Below are positions 42,914 to 52,490 of a DNA stretch of 64,000 nucleotides, piece by piece. The stretch spans positions 101,897 to 165,896 of the forward strand of contig NZ_CALBWS010000006.1 in assembly GCF_937468385.1 (NCBI RefSeq), written 5' to 3'. Under the pieces are notes generated by a model. The model had not been told where the DNA came from. It saw only the letters and a program-made list of their open reading frames with translations, and searched no databases. This DNA is from Neobacillus rhizosphaerae. GTDB lineage: Bacteria > Bacillota > Bacilli > Bacillales > Cytobacillaceae. Each line of letters begins with the position of its first letter. The stretch's first letter is position 1. Both the position numbers and the translations under genes were made by a program.

Positions 42914-43489
42914 TTAGCGAAACGGGGTTCCGGTTAACTTTTCCACCGCAGTGCAAAACTTCTCCCAATTAGGTGGAAAGCATTCGATTCCTTCGCTTTG
43001 GTAGATCTTTCCCATCGTTTTCAACTTTAATGACCAGTAATTCCCATCAAGGATTATTCCATCCTCTTTCCGGTAAGAGGGTTCCCAATCCCAAATATTC
43101 ACCGTATAAAGCTCTCTTTTGAAATCCTCTAAATTGCCTGAATTAGCTGGATGAATAGTTGAAAATGGGTGACAATCATCTTGATTTTTCCATTCTAACG
43201 AAGCAAAGTTATTTTTCACAAAATTAACACGGACTTGATAAGATATTCTTCCGAAACCTTCTTGAGTGGCAATTAATGAGAATGGATATTTATCTGGATG
43301 AATAGAAATGCTGCCTCTGTTTACATGAAATAAATCCTTTTTTCTTGTGACAATCGATTTAATATGTGAAGGAAGGATTGGTTTTTCTCGATGTGATGTA
43401 AGGACTTGATTTACTTCATAGCAAATTTCTGGAATGGGTAATGGTCCATTTTTTTCTAAAATCGAAAGTATCGTTTCATAAACCCTCAT
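42914..43489 (-). CDS. Hypothetical protein with N-terminal winged-helix-like region, 191 aa
   Basis: The first 55 residues (YETILSILEKNGPLPIPEIC then HIKSIVTRKKDLFHVNRGSI) look like a HARE-HTH or winged-helix module. The remainder is rich in aromatic residues (NIWDWEPSYRKEDGIILDGN, YWSLKL), suggesting a compact alpha/beta domain. I do not recognise the family. No signal peptide or membrane helix is present. It is flanked by mnmH and the trp operon, both on the same strand but with more than 150-base gaps, so it is probably transcribed on its own. Confidence 0.65.
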   Translation of the reverse strand: MRVYETILSILEKNGPLPIPEICYEVNQVLTSHREKPILPSHIKSIVTRKKDLFHVNRGSISIHPDKYPFSLIATQEGFGRISYQVRVNFVKNNFASLEWKNQDDCHPFSTIHPANSGNLEDFKRELYTVNIWDWEPSYRKEDGIILDGNYWSLKLKTMGKIYQSEGIECFPPNWEKFCTAVEKLTGTPFR

Positions 43490-43616
43490 AACTCCTCATC
43501 CTTATAATTAAGCTGTTTAGTTTTTTTATAATACTTGCTTCTAAAATTAGTTTCAACAACCTAAATTATATTAAAGAAAGCCATTCCCTGCTGTAACAAA
43601 TGACACTTAGAAGGTG

Positions 43617-43650
43617 AAAAGTCTACTCCTAAGAAAAGAAGCAGACTTTT
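43617..43650 (-). terminator. Terminator of the trp operon
   Basis: AAAAGTCTGC / GTAGACTTTT with a loose loop, just beyond trpA; the U-rich arm doubles as the tract. Confidence 0.6.
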
Positions 43651-43658
43651 GATCTATA

Positions 43659-44438
43659 TTATTTATGATTCTTGTTGAATATCGACATTAATATTTCCAT
43701 TTCGCTGAGGTTATTTTTTTCAAATAATTCGACAATTCTACTGCCGACTACTACTCCATCACAATATTTGGTCAGTTCGTTTATTTGTTCTTGACTAGAA
43801 ATCCCAAAACCCGCTAAAACTGGAATGGGACTTAACTCTTTTACTGCTCTTAAAAATTGATTTAAGTCATGCTGGAACAAGTTTCTCGTTCCTGTTATCC
43901 CTTTAACTGTAACCATGTATAAAAACCCTTTTCCTCTGCCTGCTATCTGTTTAATTCTTTCAAGTGGTGTTGCAGGTGTAACAAGACGAATTAATTCAAT
44001 TTGCGCTTCCGCAAGCTGGGGGACTAGCATATCCTCCTCTTCAATCGGCAGGTCAGGAATAATGCAGCCGTCCACCCCAGCATTTTGAATATCTTGAACG
44101 AAGGCTCCAATCCCGTAAGCATAAATTGGATTTAGGTAGGTCATAAGGATAATTGGAATCGTAACGAGCTCTCGTGCTTTTGCTAGTTCAGTTATTATTC
44201 CCTTTAATGTTGTTCTACTTTTAAGTGCCCTAATCCCTGCGTTTTGAATAATTGGGCCATCAGCAACTGGATCCGAGAAAGGAACTCCGACTTCAATGGC
44301 AGTCGCTCCGAATTTTTCTAGGAGCAGCAACCTGTCTACCAAGCACTCTAAACCGCCATCCCCTGCCATTAGGTAGGGGACAAAGGCTTTACCATCGTTT
44401 TCATTTAGTAATTCAAAGGATTGTTCCAAACGATTCAT
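43659..44438 (-). CDS. trpA: Tryptophan synthase alpha chain
   Basis: 259 aa. Catalytic Glu is in [20 protein letters not shown] and catalytic Asp in [13 protein letters not shown]; the phosphate loop is [13 protein letters not shown]. It cleaves indole-3-glycerol phosphate to indole and channels it to TrpB. The start codon lies inside the end of trpB (26-bp overlap), indicating translational coupling. Last gene of trpEGDCFBA. Confidence 0.96.
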   Translation of the reverse strand: MNRLEQSFELLNENDGKAFVPYLMAGDGGLECLVDRLLLLEKFGATAIEVGVPFSDPVADGPIIQNAGIRALKSRTTLKGIITELAKARELVTIPIILMTYLNPIYAYGIGAFVQDIQNAGVDGCIIPDLPIEEEDMLVPQLAEAQIELIRLVTPATPLERIKQIAGRGKGFLYMVTVKGITGTRNLFQHDLNQFLRAVKELSPIPVLAGFGISSQEQINELTKYCDGVVVGSRIVELFEKNNLSEMEILMSIFNKNHK

Positions 44439-45639
44439 TTTCTTTCCCCTTCTCCATTCTTGTTTTCACAGCATCTACATCTTTATCACCACGGCCCGAC
44501 AAACATACCACTATATTTTGAGTTTCTTCCATTTCAGAAGCCAATTTTACTGCAAAAGCGATGGCATGAGCACTTTCAAGCGCTGGTATGATTCCTTCCA
44601 ACCTTGATAAAAGCTGAAAGCTCTCAAGTGCTTCATCATCCGTAATTGCATAGTATTTTGCCCGGCTGCTGTCCTTTAAGTAGCTATGCTCGGGTCCTAC
44701 TCCTGGATAATCAAGTCCGGCTGATATCGAATGGGCTTCTTGAATTTGCCCATCATCATTTTGTAGCAAATACATTAAGGACCCATGTAAAACTCCCGGC
44801 TTCCCCTTAGTCAGCGAAGCAGCATGAAAATTCGTATCAATGCCCTGTCCAGCTGCTTCCACACCATATAAGCTGACAGATTTATCCTTAATAAAGGGAT
44901 AGAAGATTCCCATTGCATTGCTCCCTCCACCAATACAGGCCACAATTGCGTCAGGAAGACATCCATTTCGCAGTATAAATTCTTCTTTTGTTTCCTTACC
45001 AATGACACTTTGAAAATCTCTTACCATTGTGGGGAAAGGGTGTGGACCCATAACAGAACCCAATAAATAGTGGGTATCATCCACATTAGCCACCCAGTAC
45101 CTGAGAGCTTCGTTGACTGCATCCTTTAAGGTCGCACTTCCTGATGAAACACTGACGACCGTAGCACCGAGCAATTCCATCCGAAATACATTTAGTGCTT
45201 GTCGTTTAATGTCTTCCTCTCCCATAAAAATGATGCAATCAAGGTTTAAAAGGGCACAAACAGTGGCTGTGGCAACCCCATGCTGCCCAGCTCCAGTTTC
45301 AGCAACAATTTTCCTTTTTCCCATTCGAACAGCTAAAAGCGCTTGACCAATAGCATTGTTGATTTTATGAGCACCCGTGTGATTTAAATCTTCTCTTTTA
45401 AGGTATATATTCGCTCCACCGGCATACTTACTAAGGTTTTCTGCCAAATATAACGGGGTTTCCCTGCCAACATATTCTTTTAATAATCTATCTTTCTCTG
45501 TATGAAAGTTAAAATCCTTTTTGGCATTTTCATACTCCTGCTCCAATTCCAATATAGCCTTCATCAATGTTTCAGGAACAAATCGTCCGCCGAACATGCC
45601 AAAATGACCTTTTTCATTTGGTAATGTATATGTTTTCAC
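44413..45639 (-). CDS. trpB: Tryptophan synthase beta chain
   Basis: 408 aa. The PLP lysine is in [20 protein letters not shown] (HK), the phosphate-binding loop is [12 protein letters not shown], and the substrate loop is [12 protein letters not shown]. It condenses indole with serine. Start ATG 45639 follows AGGAGG. Eighteen bases separate it from trpF. Confidence 0.97.
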   Translation of the reverse strand: MKTYTLPNEKGHFGMFGGRFVPETLMKAILELEQEYENAKKDFNFHTEKDRLLKEYVGRETPLYLAENLSKYAGGANIYLKREDLNHTGAHKINNAIGQALLAVRMGKRKIVAETGAGQHGVATATVCALLNLDCIIFMGEEDIKRQALNVFRMELLGATVVSVSSGSATLKDAVNEALRYWVANVDDTHYLLGSVMGPHPFPTMVRDFQSVIGKETKEEFILRNGCLPDAIVACIGGGSNAMGIFYPFIKDKSVSLYGVEAAGQGIDTNFHAASLTKGKPGVLHGSLMYLLQNDDGQIQEAHSISAGLDYPGVGPEHSYLKDSSRAKYYAITDDEALESFQLLSRLEGIIPALESAHAIAFAVKLASEMEETQNIVVCLSGRGDKDVDAVKTRMEKGKENESFGTIL

Positions 45640-45656
45640 GCCGTTCTCCTCCTAAT

Positions 45657-46265
45657 CTAAATGACGCCTTTAGCCTTTTCGATAAATGCCTTTATTTTTT
45701 TTACATCTTTTACCCCATTTGTTTCTACTCCTGAACTTACATCTACCATAAATGGGCTGATGGTTTTGATGGCTGTCTCAACATTATCTACATCTAATCC
45801 TCCAGCAAGGATGATTTCCCCCCCCTTAATAAGGCTAGTATTCACATCCATCCAATCAAATGCCTTTCCATTTCCGCCCCTGTATTTTCCTTTCGGACCG
45901 TCTAGTAGTAGATACTCACAAGGAAATTGATTATAAAGTGCTAAGGCTTCATTGCTATTAAAGCTGATCGCTTTGATTATCGGTAAGGATATAGTCTCAC
46001 TGAAAAACGCTGTTTCATCTCCATGTAATTGGATATGAGTTAGACCAACAATAGCAGCAATCCTTTCTATTTCGTCCCTGGTCTCGTTTACAAAAACGCC
46101 AACCTTGATCACTTCTACAGGTAAATGAGAAACAACTTCTTTTGCCTTTTCCGGAGATACTTTTCTCTTACTTTCCGCAAACACAAACCCGAGGGCATCT
46201 GCACCGTATTCTACAGCAGCAACCCCAGTGTCAACATCCGTTATCCCACAAATCTTTACCTTCAT
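45657..46265 (-). CDS. trpF: Phosphoribosylanthranilate isomerase
   Basis: 202 aa. Conserved segments are VKICGITDVDTGVAAVEYGA (catalytic Cys), THIQLHGDE, YLLLDGPKGKYRGGNGKAFD (catalytic Asp) and ILAGGLDVDNV. Catalyses the Amadori rearrangement in tryptophan synthesis. It overlaps trpC by 4 bp. Confidence 0.96.
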   Translation of the reverse strand: MKVKICGITDVDTGVAAVEYGADALGFVFAESKRKVSPEKAKEVVSHLPVEVIKVGVFVNETRDEIERIAAIVGLTHIQLHGDETAFFSETISLPIIKAISFNSNEALALYNQFPCEYLLLDGPKGKYRGGNGKAFDWMDVNTSLIKGGEIILAGGLDVDNVETAIKTISPFMVDVSSGVETNGVKDVKKIKAFIEKAKGVI

Positions 46266-47053
46266 CGTTTTGCACCTTCATTTATAGGGAGGCGAAAATC
46301 GACAAAGGTTTGATTTATATCAGAACTCTTCATAAAGGCTTCACCAACTAAAATTCCATTTGCGCCTGCATTTCTAACTCTTTTTACATCTTCCTGATGA
46401 TGAATTCCACTTTCACTAATCAAAAAGGCCCCACTGTTTTTTACCTCAGCAGCTAATTTTTCTGTCACACCAAGTGAAACCTGAAAGGTTTTCAGGTCTC
46501 TATTATTAATGCCAATCAGCTCCGCACCAATCTTAATGGCCTTTTCTAGCTCCTTCTGATTATGGATTTCCACCAATATCTCCAATCCCATACCCTTAGC
46601 ATATTGATAAAGTTCATGTAATCTCATTTCATCCAACGCTGCTGCAATTAATAGAATTAAATCGGCTCCATATGATGCTGCCTGCTTGATTTGCAGTGGA
46701 TCAATAATAAAGTCCTTGCATAGAAGAGGTAGTTCAACAGCCTCACGAACTGCCTTTAAATCGGAAAATGATCCTTTAAAAAAAGTTTGATCAGTCAAAA
46801 CAGATATCGCACTTGCTCCAAATTTTTCGTAAGCAGATGCTTGCACACCTGGATTCACAACATTATTTATCGTTCCTTTTGAGGGTGAAGCCCGTTTGAA
46901 TTCGGCAATAATTGATAATTCATCAGTTGTTTGTAGTTTTTTTATAAAGGAATGTCTTTTATATTGGCTTTCTGGGATGAAATTCTTTCTTTCTCGAAGA
47001 TGATCTACTTCTTGCTTTTTATGTTCAAGGATTTGCTCAAGGATCGTTCCCAT
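46262..47053 (-). CDS. trpC: Indole-3-glycerol phosphate synthase
   Basis: 263 aa. Active-site motifs: IIAEFKRASPSKG, LLCKDFIIDPLQI, LIGINNRDLKTF and LISESGIH. It closes the indole ring by decarboxylation. The ATG directly follows the trpD stop codon. Confidence 0.96.
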   Translation of the reverse strand: MGTILEQILEHKKQEVDHLRERKNFIPESQYKRHSFIKKLQTTDELSIIAEFKRASPSKGTINNVVNPGVQASAYEKFGASAISVLTDQTFFKGSFSDLKAVREAVELPLLCKDFIIDPLQIKQAASYGADLILLIAAALDEMRLHELYQYAKGMGLEILVEIHNQKELEKAIKIGAELIGINNRDLKTFQVSLGVTEKLAAEVKNSGAFLISESGIHHQEDVKRVRNAGANGILVGEAFMKSSDINQTFVDFRLPINEGAKR

Positions 47054-48079
47054 TTATATCGCCTCCATTTGCCCAGCTTGGGATTTTTCAATTAAGGACG
47101 TTAATTTTTCATAAGCTGCTCCTGAATCAATGATTTCCTTAGCTGCTTGAATGCCGACTTTTATTGTGTTGGCTTTTCCTGCAGTGAAAATTCCGATTCC
47201 AGCATTGAGCAGTACTGTGTCCCGATAAGCACCTTTTTTCCCTTTCAAAACGTTTACCAATATTTCGGCATTTTCCTTGGCATCGCCACCTTTAATACAA
47301 CTATTTTTATACTGCGGTAGGCCTGCCTCTTCCGGATAGAAGGAATGATTGGTAATCATTCCATTGTCCAAAATGATAAAATGGTTTTCCCCTTGAAGTG
47401 AAGCTTCATCCATAAAGCCAGCCCCATTGATGACTGTTGCTCGTTTACGTCCCAGTTGTTTTAGCACCTCAGCAAACACATTTAATAAATCCCTACGATA
47501 AATCCCAAGAAGTTGATAATCTAGTTCAATCGGGTTTGTCAGCGGACCGATAAAATTAAAAATAGTTGGGATTTTGAGTTGCTTACGGACCGTCATAACC
47601 TTTTTTAAATTTGGATGAACATGGGGTGCAAATAAAAAGGCAACACCGATTTCTTGAAGTATTTCTTCCGTACTTTCAGCTGATAAATTCAGATTCACCC
47701 CTAAGTACTCCAGGACATCAGCACTTCCGGTTTTACTTGAGATACTTCTATTTCCATGCTTGGCGACGGGTACTCCTGCTCCTGCAATGACAAAAGCGGA
47801 AGTTGTGCTAACATTAAAGCTTGATGAACCATCTCCCCCCGTCCCGCAATTATCAAGAACATTTACAAAGTTTTTCTTGAATGTCAGCGAATTTGCTTTC
47901 ATTGCACGAACAATACCGACAATTTCATCCACTGTTTCTCCTTTTGATTTCAATCCCATTAAAAAGGCCGCGATTTCCGATTCAGAAACCTCTTTTCCCA
48001 AAATAAAATCAACCGCTTCCTTCATTTGATTTTCAGAAAATGATTTTTGCTCAGCTAACTGGAGTAAATAGTTCTTCAT
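47054..48079 (-). CDS. trpD: Anthranilate phosphoribosyltransferase
   Basis: 341 aa. Signature residues: DNCGTGGDGSSSFNVSTTSA for PRPP binding, VAKHGNRSISSKTGSADVLE and the LGPLTNP-like FIGPLTNPIE. Transfers phosphoribose to anthranilate. Start overlaps the end of trpG by 29 bp. Confidence 0.96.
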   Translation of the reverse strand: MKNYLLQLAEQKSFSENQMKEAVDFILGKEVSESEIAAFLMGLKSKGETVDEIVGIVRAMKANSLTFKKNFVNVLDNCGTGGDGSSSFNVSTTSAFVIAGAGVPVAKHGNRSISSKTGSADVLEYLGVNLNLSAESTEEILQEIGVAFLFAPHVHPNLKKVMTVRKQLKIPTIFNFIGPLTNPIELDYQLLGIYRRDLLNVFAEVLKQLGRKRATVINGAGFMDEASLQGENHFIILDNGMITNHSFYPEEAGLPQYKNSCIKGGDAKENAEILVNVLKGKKGAYRDTVLLNAGIGIFTAGKANTIKVGIQAAKEIIDSGAAYEKLTSLIEKSQAGQMEAI

Positions 48080-48662
48080 TGGTTTCCTTCCTTTCTAACT
48101 CAAATAAAAAATTTTGAAGAATTTGTTTTCCAGATGGAGTCCCAATGGATTCAGGATGGAATTGCAGTCCAAAGACGGGGTATTGATTATGTTGAATGGC
48201 CATCACTTCTTTGTCATCAATTGAATGAGCGATACATTCAAGCTCCTCAGGTATAGTGCTTTTTTCAATTGCCAATGAATGATAGCGCATTACTTCAAGT
48301 GGTGATACCAGATCATTAAATATTTGGTTGTACTTATGAATAATGAAGGAGGTTTTGCCATGCTTAATGAAATGAGCACTTCTAATTTCGCAGCCAAAAG
48401 CTGCACCAATTGCCTGATGGCCAAGACAAATTCCTAAAATCGGAATTCGTTGGTAAAAGCTCTGAATCAATTCAATGCATATTCCCGCATCCTCAGGTTT
48501 TCCAGGACCAGGCGACAGGATGATTGCTTTTGGATTCAAATTATGGATATCACCCACCGTTAACTGATTGTTTCGATACACAACTACCTTTTCTCCCAAT
48601 TCTCCTAGATACTGATAAAGGTTAAACGTAAATGAATCAAAGTTATCAATTAGTAAAATCAT
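48051..48662 (-). CDS. trpG: Anthranilate synthase glutamine amidotransferase subunit
   Basis: 203-aa class I amidotransferase: DNFDSFTFNLYQYL, oxyanion ILSPGPGKPEDAG, nucleophile Cys in ILGICLGHQAIG and the HPES triad end (FHPESIGTPSGKQIL). Supplies ammonia to TrpE. Unlike B. subtilis, where one amphibolic gene in the folate operon serves both pathways, here trpG lies between trpE and trpD. It may also serve PabB. It overlaps trpE by 17 bp. Confidence 0.94.
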   Translation of the reverse strand: MILLIDNFDSFTFNLYQYLGELGEKVVVYRNNQLTVGDIHNLNPKAIILSPGPGKPEDAGICIELIQSFYQRIPILGICLGHQAIGAAFGCEIRSAHFIKHGKTSFIIHKYNQIFNDLVSPLEVMRYHSLAIEKSTIPEELECIAHSIDDKEVMAIQHNQYPVFGLQFHPESIGTPSGKQILQNFLFELERKETNEELFTPVS

Positions 48663-50049
48663 CCTTAGGTCCCTCCAAAAAGCCTTTTAACTTGCTAACA
48701 GTTTCCTCGTACTCTGACTCGGGATTGGAGTCAAAAACAATTCCCGCTCCCGCTTGAATATAGGCTGTTCCCTCTTTTAGAATCATCATTCGAATCGCTA
48801 GTGCAAAATCCATGTTTCCGTTTATCGATAAATAACCTATCGCTCCGGAATAAAGGCCACGTTTTGACTTTTCTAAGGAATTAATAATTTCCATTGCTCT
48901 CACCTTTGGAGCGCCTGAAACAGTTCCTGCAGGTAGGCAAGCAGCAAGTGCATCAATCGCTGTTTTGTCAGGTTGAAGGCAACCGCTAATTTCTGAGACA
49001 AGATGCATAACATGGCGGAACTTTTCTACTACCATATACCTCTCAACCTGAACAGAGCCAAATTCACTTACCTTGCCAAGATCATTCCTGCCAAGATCGA
49101 CGAGCATTTTATGCTCTGCAAGCTCCTTTTCATCATGTAATAATTCTTTTTCAAGCTGAAAATCTTCCGCTTCGTTTTTCCCTCTCCTTTTTGTCCCAGC
49201 GATTGGATTGGCTATTACCGTTCTCCCTCTGGTTTTAATTAAACTTTCAGGAGAGGAGCCAATAACGGTATATGCCTCGAAATCGATATAAAACATATAT
49301 GGTGTGGGATTATTGGTCCGATGCATTCGATAAAGGGATAAAGCTGAACCTTGGAACGCTGATTTCATCCTCCTTGAAAGTACCACCTGGAAAATATCAC
49401 CGGAAAAAATATGCTCCTTTGCCGTTTCTACATTTTTAACAAACGCCTCTTTTGTCGTTTCCGAGGTAAATCCAGAAAGCGAAAAAGATTCCTCTGCATG
49501 ATAATCGTACGGCCTTTTCAGCTCCTTCACCCTTTGGTTAACCTTGTTTTCAACAATTTCCAGATTACTTTCTTTTAAAAGTGGTATTCCTATAATCAAA
49601 ACCTTTTCCTTTAGATGATCAAAAACAATGATTTCTTCATAAAACATTAAGTGCACATCAGGCATATATAATCCGTTAGGGTATTCTTCTCCGATGATTT
49701 CCAACTGCCTGATGATGTCATAGCCTGCATACCCTACCGCACCGCCTATGAACGGAAAAGGCATTTCGTCGATATTGATATAAGGCAAAAGCTCCTTTAT
49801 AATCTCTATTGGATTTCCTGTTAAAATCGTTTTTTCACCATTTCGATTGATAATTTCGTTCTTATCTCCAGTTGAAATAAGTTCAAAAGCCGGATCGGCT
49901 CCAATAAAGGAGTAGCGTCCAGAATCATTAAATTTATGAGAGCTTTCCAATAGAAACTTCTTTTTTCCATTAATCTTTTGCAAAATAGAAATAGGAGTGT
50001 GGATATCTCCGCTCATTTCTTTAATAATAAAATCAATTTTGGTCGTCAT
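48646..50049 (-). CDS. trpE: Anthranilate synthase component I
   Basis: 467 aa chorismate-utilising enzyme. The feedback tryptophan site motif is KFLLESSHKFNDSGRYSFIG; the catalytic region is NPTPYMFYIDF, SSPESLIKTRGRTVIANPIAG, DLGRNDLGKVSEFGSVQVER and PAGTVSGAPKVRAMEII. It aminates chorismate and releases pyruvate. First gene of the operon, directly downstream of two Trp T-boxes. ATG 50049 follows GAAAGGGGTAGAGA. Confidence 0.96.
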   Translation of the reverse strand: MTTKIDFIIKEMSGDIHTPISILQKINGKKKFLLESSHKFNDSGRYSFIGADPAFELISTGDKNEIINRNGEKTILTGNPIEIIKELLPYINIDEMPFPFIGGAVGYAGYDIIRQLEIIGEEYPNGLYMPDVHLMFYEEIIVFDHLKEKVLIIGIPLLKESNLEIVENKVNQRVKELKRPYDYHAEESFSLSGFTSETTKEAFVKNVETAKEHIFSGDIFQVVLSRRMKSAFQGSALSLYRMHRTNNPTPYMFYIDFEAYTVIGSSPESLIKTRGRTVIANPIAGTKRRGKNEAEDFQLEKELLHDEKELAEHKMLVDLGRNDLGKVSEFGSVQVERYMVVEKFRHVMHLVSEISGCLQPDKTAIDALAACLPAGTVSGAPKVRAMEIINSLEKSKRGLYSGAIGYLSINGNMDFALAIRMMILKEGTAYIQAGAGIVFDSNPESEYEETVSKLKGFLEGPKDDFTN

Positions 50050-50074
50050 TTCTCTACCCCTTTCATAATAAAAA

Positions 50075-50345
50075 AAAATCGTCCTCTATATGCATAACAA
50101 GCGTTACGCATATAGAGGACGATTTTGAATCGTGGTGCCACCTCCATTTGAAGCAAAAAGAACTTGCTTCCTCTTTTCAGATACAGAGCTTATGACCCGA
50201 TATCCTATCCTTTTAACGGTGGAGCTCCGTGTATCCCTACTTTTGTTCAAGATACCTCTCACAAGTCCATTCCACAAATCCTCTCTTACCGGGTTCCCAC
50301 CTTTTCCCGGCTCTCTGGAAAGAAATAAAAATGTGTACTCCTCTT
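50075..50345 (-). promoter_or_regulatory. Trp T-box riboswitch, downstream copy
   Basis: On the minus strand the stem I specifier region reads GTGGAATGGACTTGTGAG, with TGG (Trp) as specifier. The T-box sequence is GGAGGTGGCACCACG (about 50140), and the terminator is a long hairpin with arms AATCGTCCTCTATATGC / GCATATAGAGGACGATT followed by T9. Uncharged tRNA-Trp would stabilise the antiterminator and allow trpE transcription. Confidence 0.92.
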
Positions 50346-50377
50346 GTTCAACAATTTGCTGTTTTAAGTTGTGAAAA

Positions 50378-50650
50378 TAAAAAGGGCCCTCCATCCAAAA
50401 AGGACGGAAGACCCGTTGTGCCACCTTTAGTAGCTAAAACTTAGCTCACTTTACCGATATCGAAGCAAAAGCTTTTAATATCTGTCTCATGTAACGATGA
50501 GAGTTTCGCCAAAGCCTACTGATCTTTAACAAGGTTCGGTTTGGAAGCTCAGAAGTCCATTCACTATTACATCATCACTGATTTGCACCAACCATCAGCT
50601 CTCTTCAGATTCCGTATTAGTTACTACTCTTCGTCAATGCCTTAACTTCA
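50378..50650 (-). promoter_or_regulatory. Trp T-box riboswitch, upstream copy
   Basis: The specifier region is GTGAATGGACTTCTGAG with TGG (Trp). The T-box is AAAGGTGGCACAACGGG (about 50410-50428), and the terminator arms are GTCTTCCGTCC and GGATGGAGGGCCC followed by T5. It lies immediately before the second T-box, so both must be passed for trp expression. Confidence 0.92.
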
Positions 50651-50664
50651 TTTTATTGTTTTTA

Positions 50665-50693
50665 ATATTATTAAATCCCCTCCCTCTTGTCAA
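50665..50693 (-). promoter_or_regulatory. Sigma-A promoter of the trp operon
   Basis: TTGACA (50693-50688), exact 17-bp spacer, TAATAT (50670-50665) on the minus strand, ending just before T-box stem I. Confidence 0.9.
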
Positions 50694-50829
50694 GAGTCTT
50701 TATTGAGAATTTTCAAAAAAATCTATTACCTCTCCTGCCATTAAAAGGATTCCCTTCATATAGTTTTTTTTTTGAAAAAAAGTCAATATTAACAGTACAA
50801 ATAAAATGAAAGCGGGATAGAGAGAAAAA

Positions 50830-52113
50830 ATGGAGCATATTGATCAATTATGGAAAAGCACACCTGCTAGACAAAAAAAACAGTCTAAAGCAGGACAAAA
50901 GCGTTCCGAAGAGATATCAAAGCAAAAATGGGCAATTCTTTCACTATCTTCTATTCCTTTAGTCATGACATTAGGAAATTCCATGTTAATACCCATTTTA
51001 CCTTCGCTGGAAAAAAAATTAGCCATTACATCGTTACAGACAAGTATGATTATTACAGTTTATTCAGTCGTTGCCATTTTTTTAATACCCATAGCCGGAT
51101 ATTTATCAGACCATATCGGTAGGAAAAAGATCATCATCCCAAGTCTTATCATTGCTGGAATTGGCGGTCTCATTTCCGGCTGGGCTGCGTGGAAATTAGA
51201 TAGTGCTTATTGGGTAATATTAGCGGGGCGTGCTCTTCAAGGAGTGGGTGCTGCAGGGGCCTTTCCAATCGTACTTCCATTAGTAGGTGATATGTTTAAA
51301 AATGAGGATGACGTTAGTGTTTGTTTGGGTCTTATTGAAACCTCAAATACCTTTGGAAAGGTATTAAGTCCCATCTTCGGAGCATTTCTAGCTGGATTTA
51401 TCTGGTTTTTACCATTTCTTTCTTTTCCAGTCTTTTGTGCCATTTCTGTAATGATGATGATTTTTCTAGTAAAATCTCCAAAAAGCTCCAATAAACCAAT
51501 CCCATTTAGGGATTTCTTTAATGGTGTTAAAAATACCTTTAGTGAAAAAGGGCGTTGGCTTTACGCAATCTTTTTTATAGGTGGCACCCTAATGCTCGTT
51601 CTATTCGGAATACTGTTTTACCTTTCTGAAATATTCGAAAAAGAATATGGTATAAAGGATATTAAAAAGGGCTTCTTTTTAGCGTTACCATTAGGAGCAC
51701 TTTGCCTTTCATCTTTTATTGGCGGAAAAATCATTAAAAAAAATAAAGTATTAATGAAATGGTTAACCTTTGGCGGATTACTAGCTACAGCTCTTTCCAT
51801 TGGGGCCTTATGGTTTTCGATTAAGTTATGGTATATGATTACTATGTTTTTAATAAGTGGTATCGGAATTGGTATTGGGCTTCCTTGTCTTGATACACTT
51901 ATTACTGATGGAGTAGAAAAGAAAGAACGTGGGACTATCACCTCGTTTTATACTTCCATGCGGTTTATTGGGGTCGCAGCAGGTCCACCGATTATTGCTA
52001 TGCTAATGAAATTTTCAAACCATTGGATTTTTATCCTCATGAGCAGTCTAAGTATTTTAGCAGCCATAGTGGCTCTATTTGCAATTAAACCCAAGGCTCA
52101 GGGACAACATTAA
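50830..52113 (+). CDS. MFS drug-efflux-type transporter (DHA1 family)
   Basis: A 427-aa 12-helix protein with motif A GYLSDHIGRKK after helix 2, helix-5 motif GVGAAGAFPIVLPLVGD (motif C-like), and a positively charged 30-residue N-terminal tail. It resembles Bacillus multidrug/tetracycline-like exporters driven by the proton gradient. The substrate cannot be told. The ribosome site (AGAGAG) before ATG 50830 is weak. A decayed PTS fragment follows in the same direction. Confidence 0.85.
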   Translation: MEHIDQLWKSTPARQKKQSKAGQKRSEEISKQKWAILSLSSIPLVMTLGNSMLIPILPSLEKKLAITSLQTSMIITVYSVVAIFLIPIAGYLSDHIGRKKIIIPSLIIAGIGGLISGWAAWKLDSAYWVILAGRALQGVGAAGAFPIVLPLVGDMFKNEDDVSVCLGLIETSNTFGKVLSPIFGAFLAGFIWFLPFLSFPVFCAISVMMMIFLVKSPKSSNKPIPFRDFFNGVKNTFSEKGRWLYAIFFIGGTLMLVLFGILFYLSEIFEKEYGIKDIKKGFFLALPLGALCLSSFIGGKIIKKNKVLMKWLTFGGLLATALSIGALWFSIKLWYMITMFLISGIGIGIGLPCLDTLITDGVEKKERGTITSFYTSMRFIGVAAGPPIIAMLMKFSNHWIFILMSSLSILAAIVALFAIKPKAQGQH

Positions 52114-52119
52114 CATTAA

Positions 52120-52248
52120 GAGCTGTGGTTTGTGCAATGTGTTGTCCCATTAGTTGACAATGGTGCAAGGATGTACGCCTTAGCGATCTTAGTTGGTTCG
52201 GTCGTATCCGCATTATTAATTGGTTTCTTAAAGAAACCAGTAAAATAA
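52120..52248 (+). pseudogene. C-terminal remnant of a PTS sugar permease (EIIC)
   Basis: An open stretch without a start codon encodes VDNGARMYALAILVGSVVSA followed by LLIGFLKKPVK and TAA. This looks like the last transmembrane helix and tail of a fructose/mannose-type EIIC. A stop codon lies just upstream and the rest of the gene is absent, so this is a remnant left by deletion or insertion. Confidence 0.6.
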
Positions 52249-52253
52249 AAAAT

Positions 52254-52286
52254 CAGCCGGCAATCCTAGGTTGCTGGTATTTTATT
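52254..52286 (+). terminator. Weak hairpin after the PTS remnant
   Basis: CCGGCAA / TTGCTGG stem followed by TATTTTATTATT; probably the original terminator of the lost PTS gene. Confidence 0.5.
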
Positions 52287-52380
52287 ATTAAAGGAAGGTG
52301 ACATGCTTGCCCTTAAAAGTATTGCTTCTGCATTTGTAGGAAAAGACAAAGTTTCCCTATCATGTTCGAAGTTATTATGC

Positions 52381-52386
52381 TATAAT
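52381..52386 (+). promoter_or_regulatory. Likely -10 element of the tRNA pair
   Basis: TATAAT 24 bases before the tRNA-Gly 5' end; no convincing -35. Confidence 0.5.
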
Positions 52387-52409
52387 ATTTATTGTTCTAA
52401 TCAAGGTTT

Positions 52410-52480
52410 GCGGGTGTGGTTTAATGGTAGAATTTCAGCTTCCCAAGCTGACGGCGGGGGTTCGATTCCCCTCACCCGCT
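52410..52480 (+). tRNA. tRNA-Gly (anticodon CCC)
   Basis: Acceptor arms GCGGGTG / CACCCGC pair perfectly, the anticodon stem is TCAGC / GCTGA around loop TTCCCAA (anticodon CCC), and the T arm is GGGGG-TTCGATT-CCCCT. CCA is not encoded. It reads GGG codons. Standard Bacillus tRNA-Gly species have GCC and TCC anticodons, so this is an extra isoacceptor. Confidence 0.9.
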
Positions 52481-52490
52481 TCATAAACAT

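Noticed and set aside
50104..50424. Open frame of 106 codons on the minus strand before trpE
   Set aside because: It lies entirely across the downstream T-box and the terminator of the upstream one; the conserved RNA features explain the sequence.
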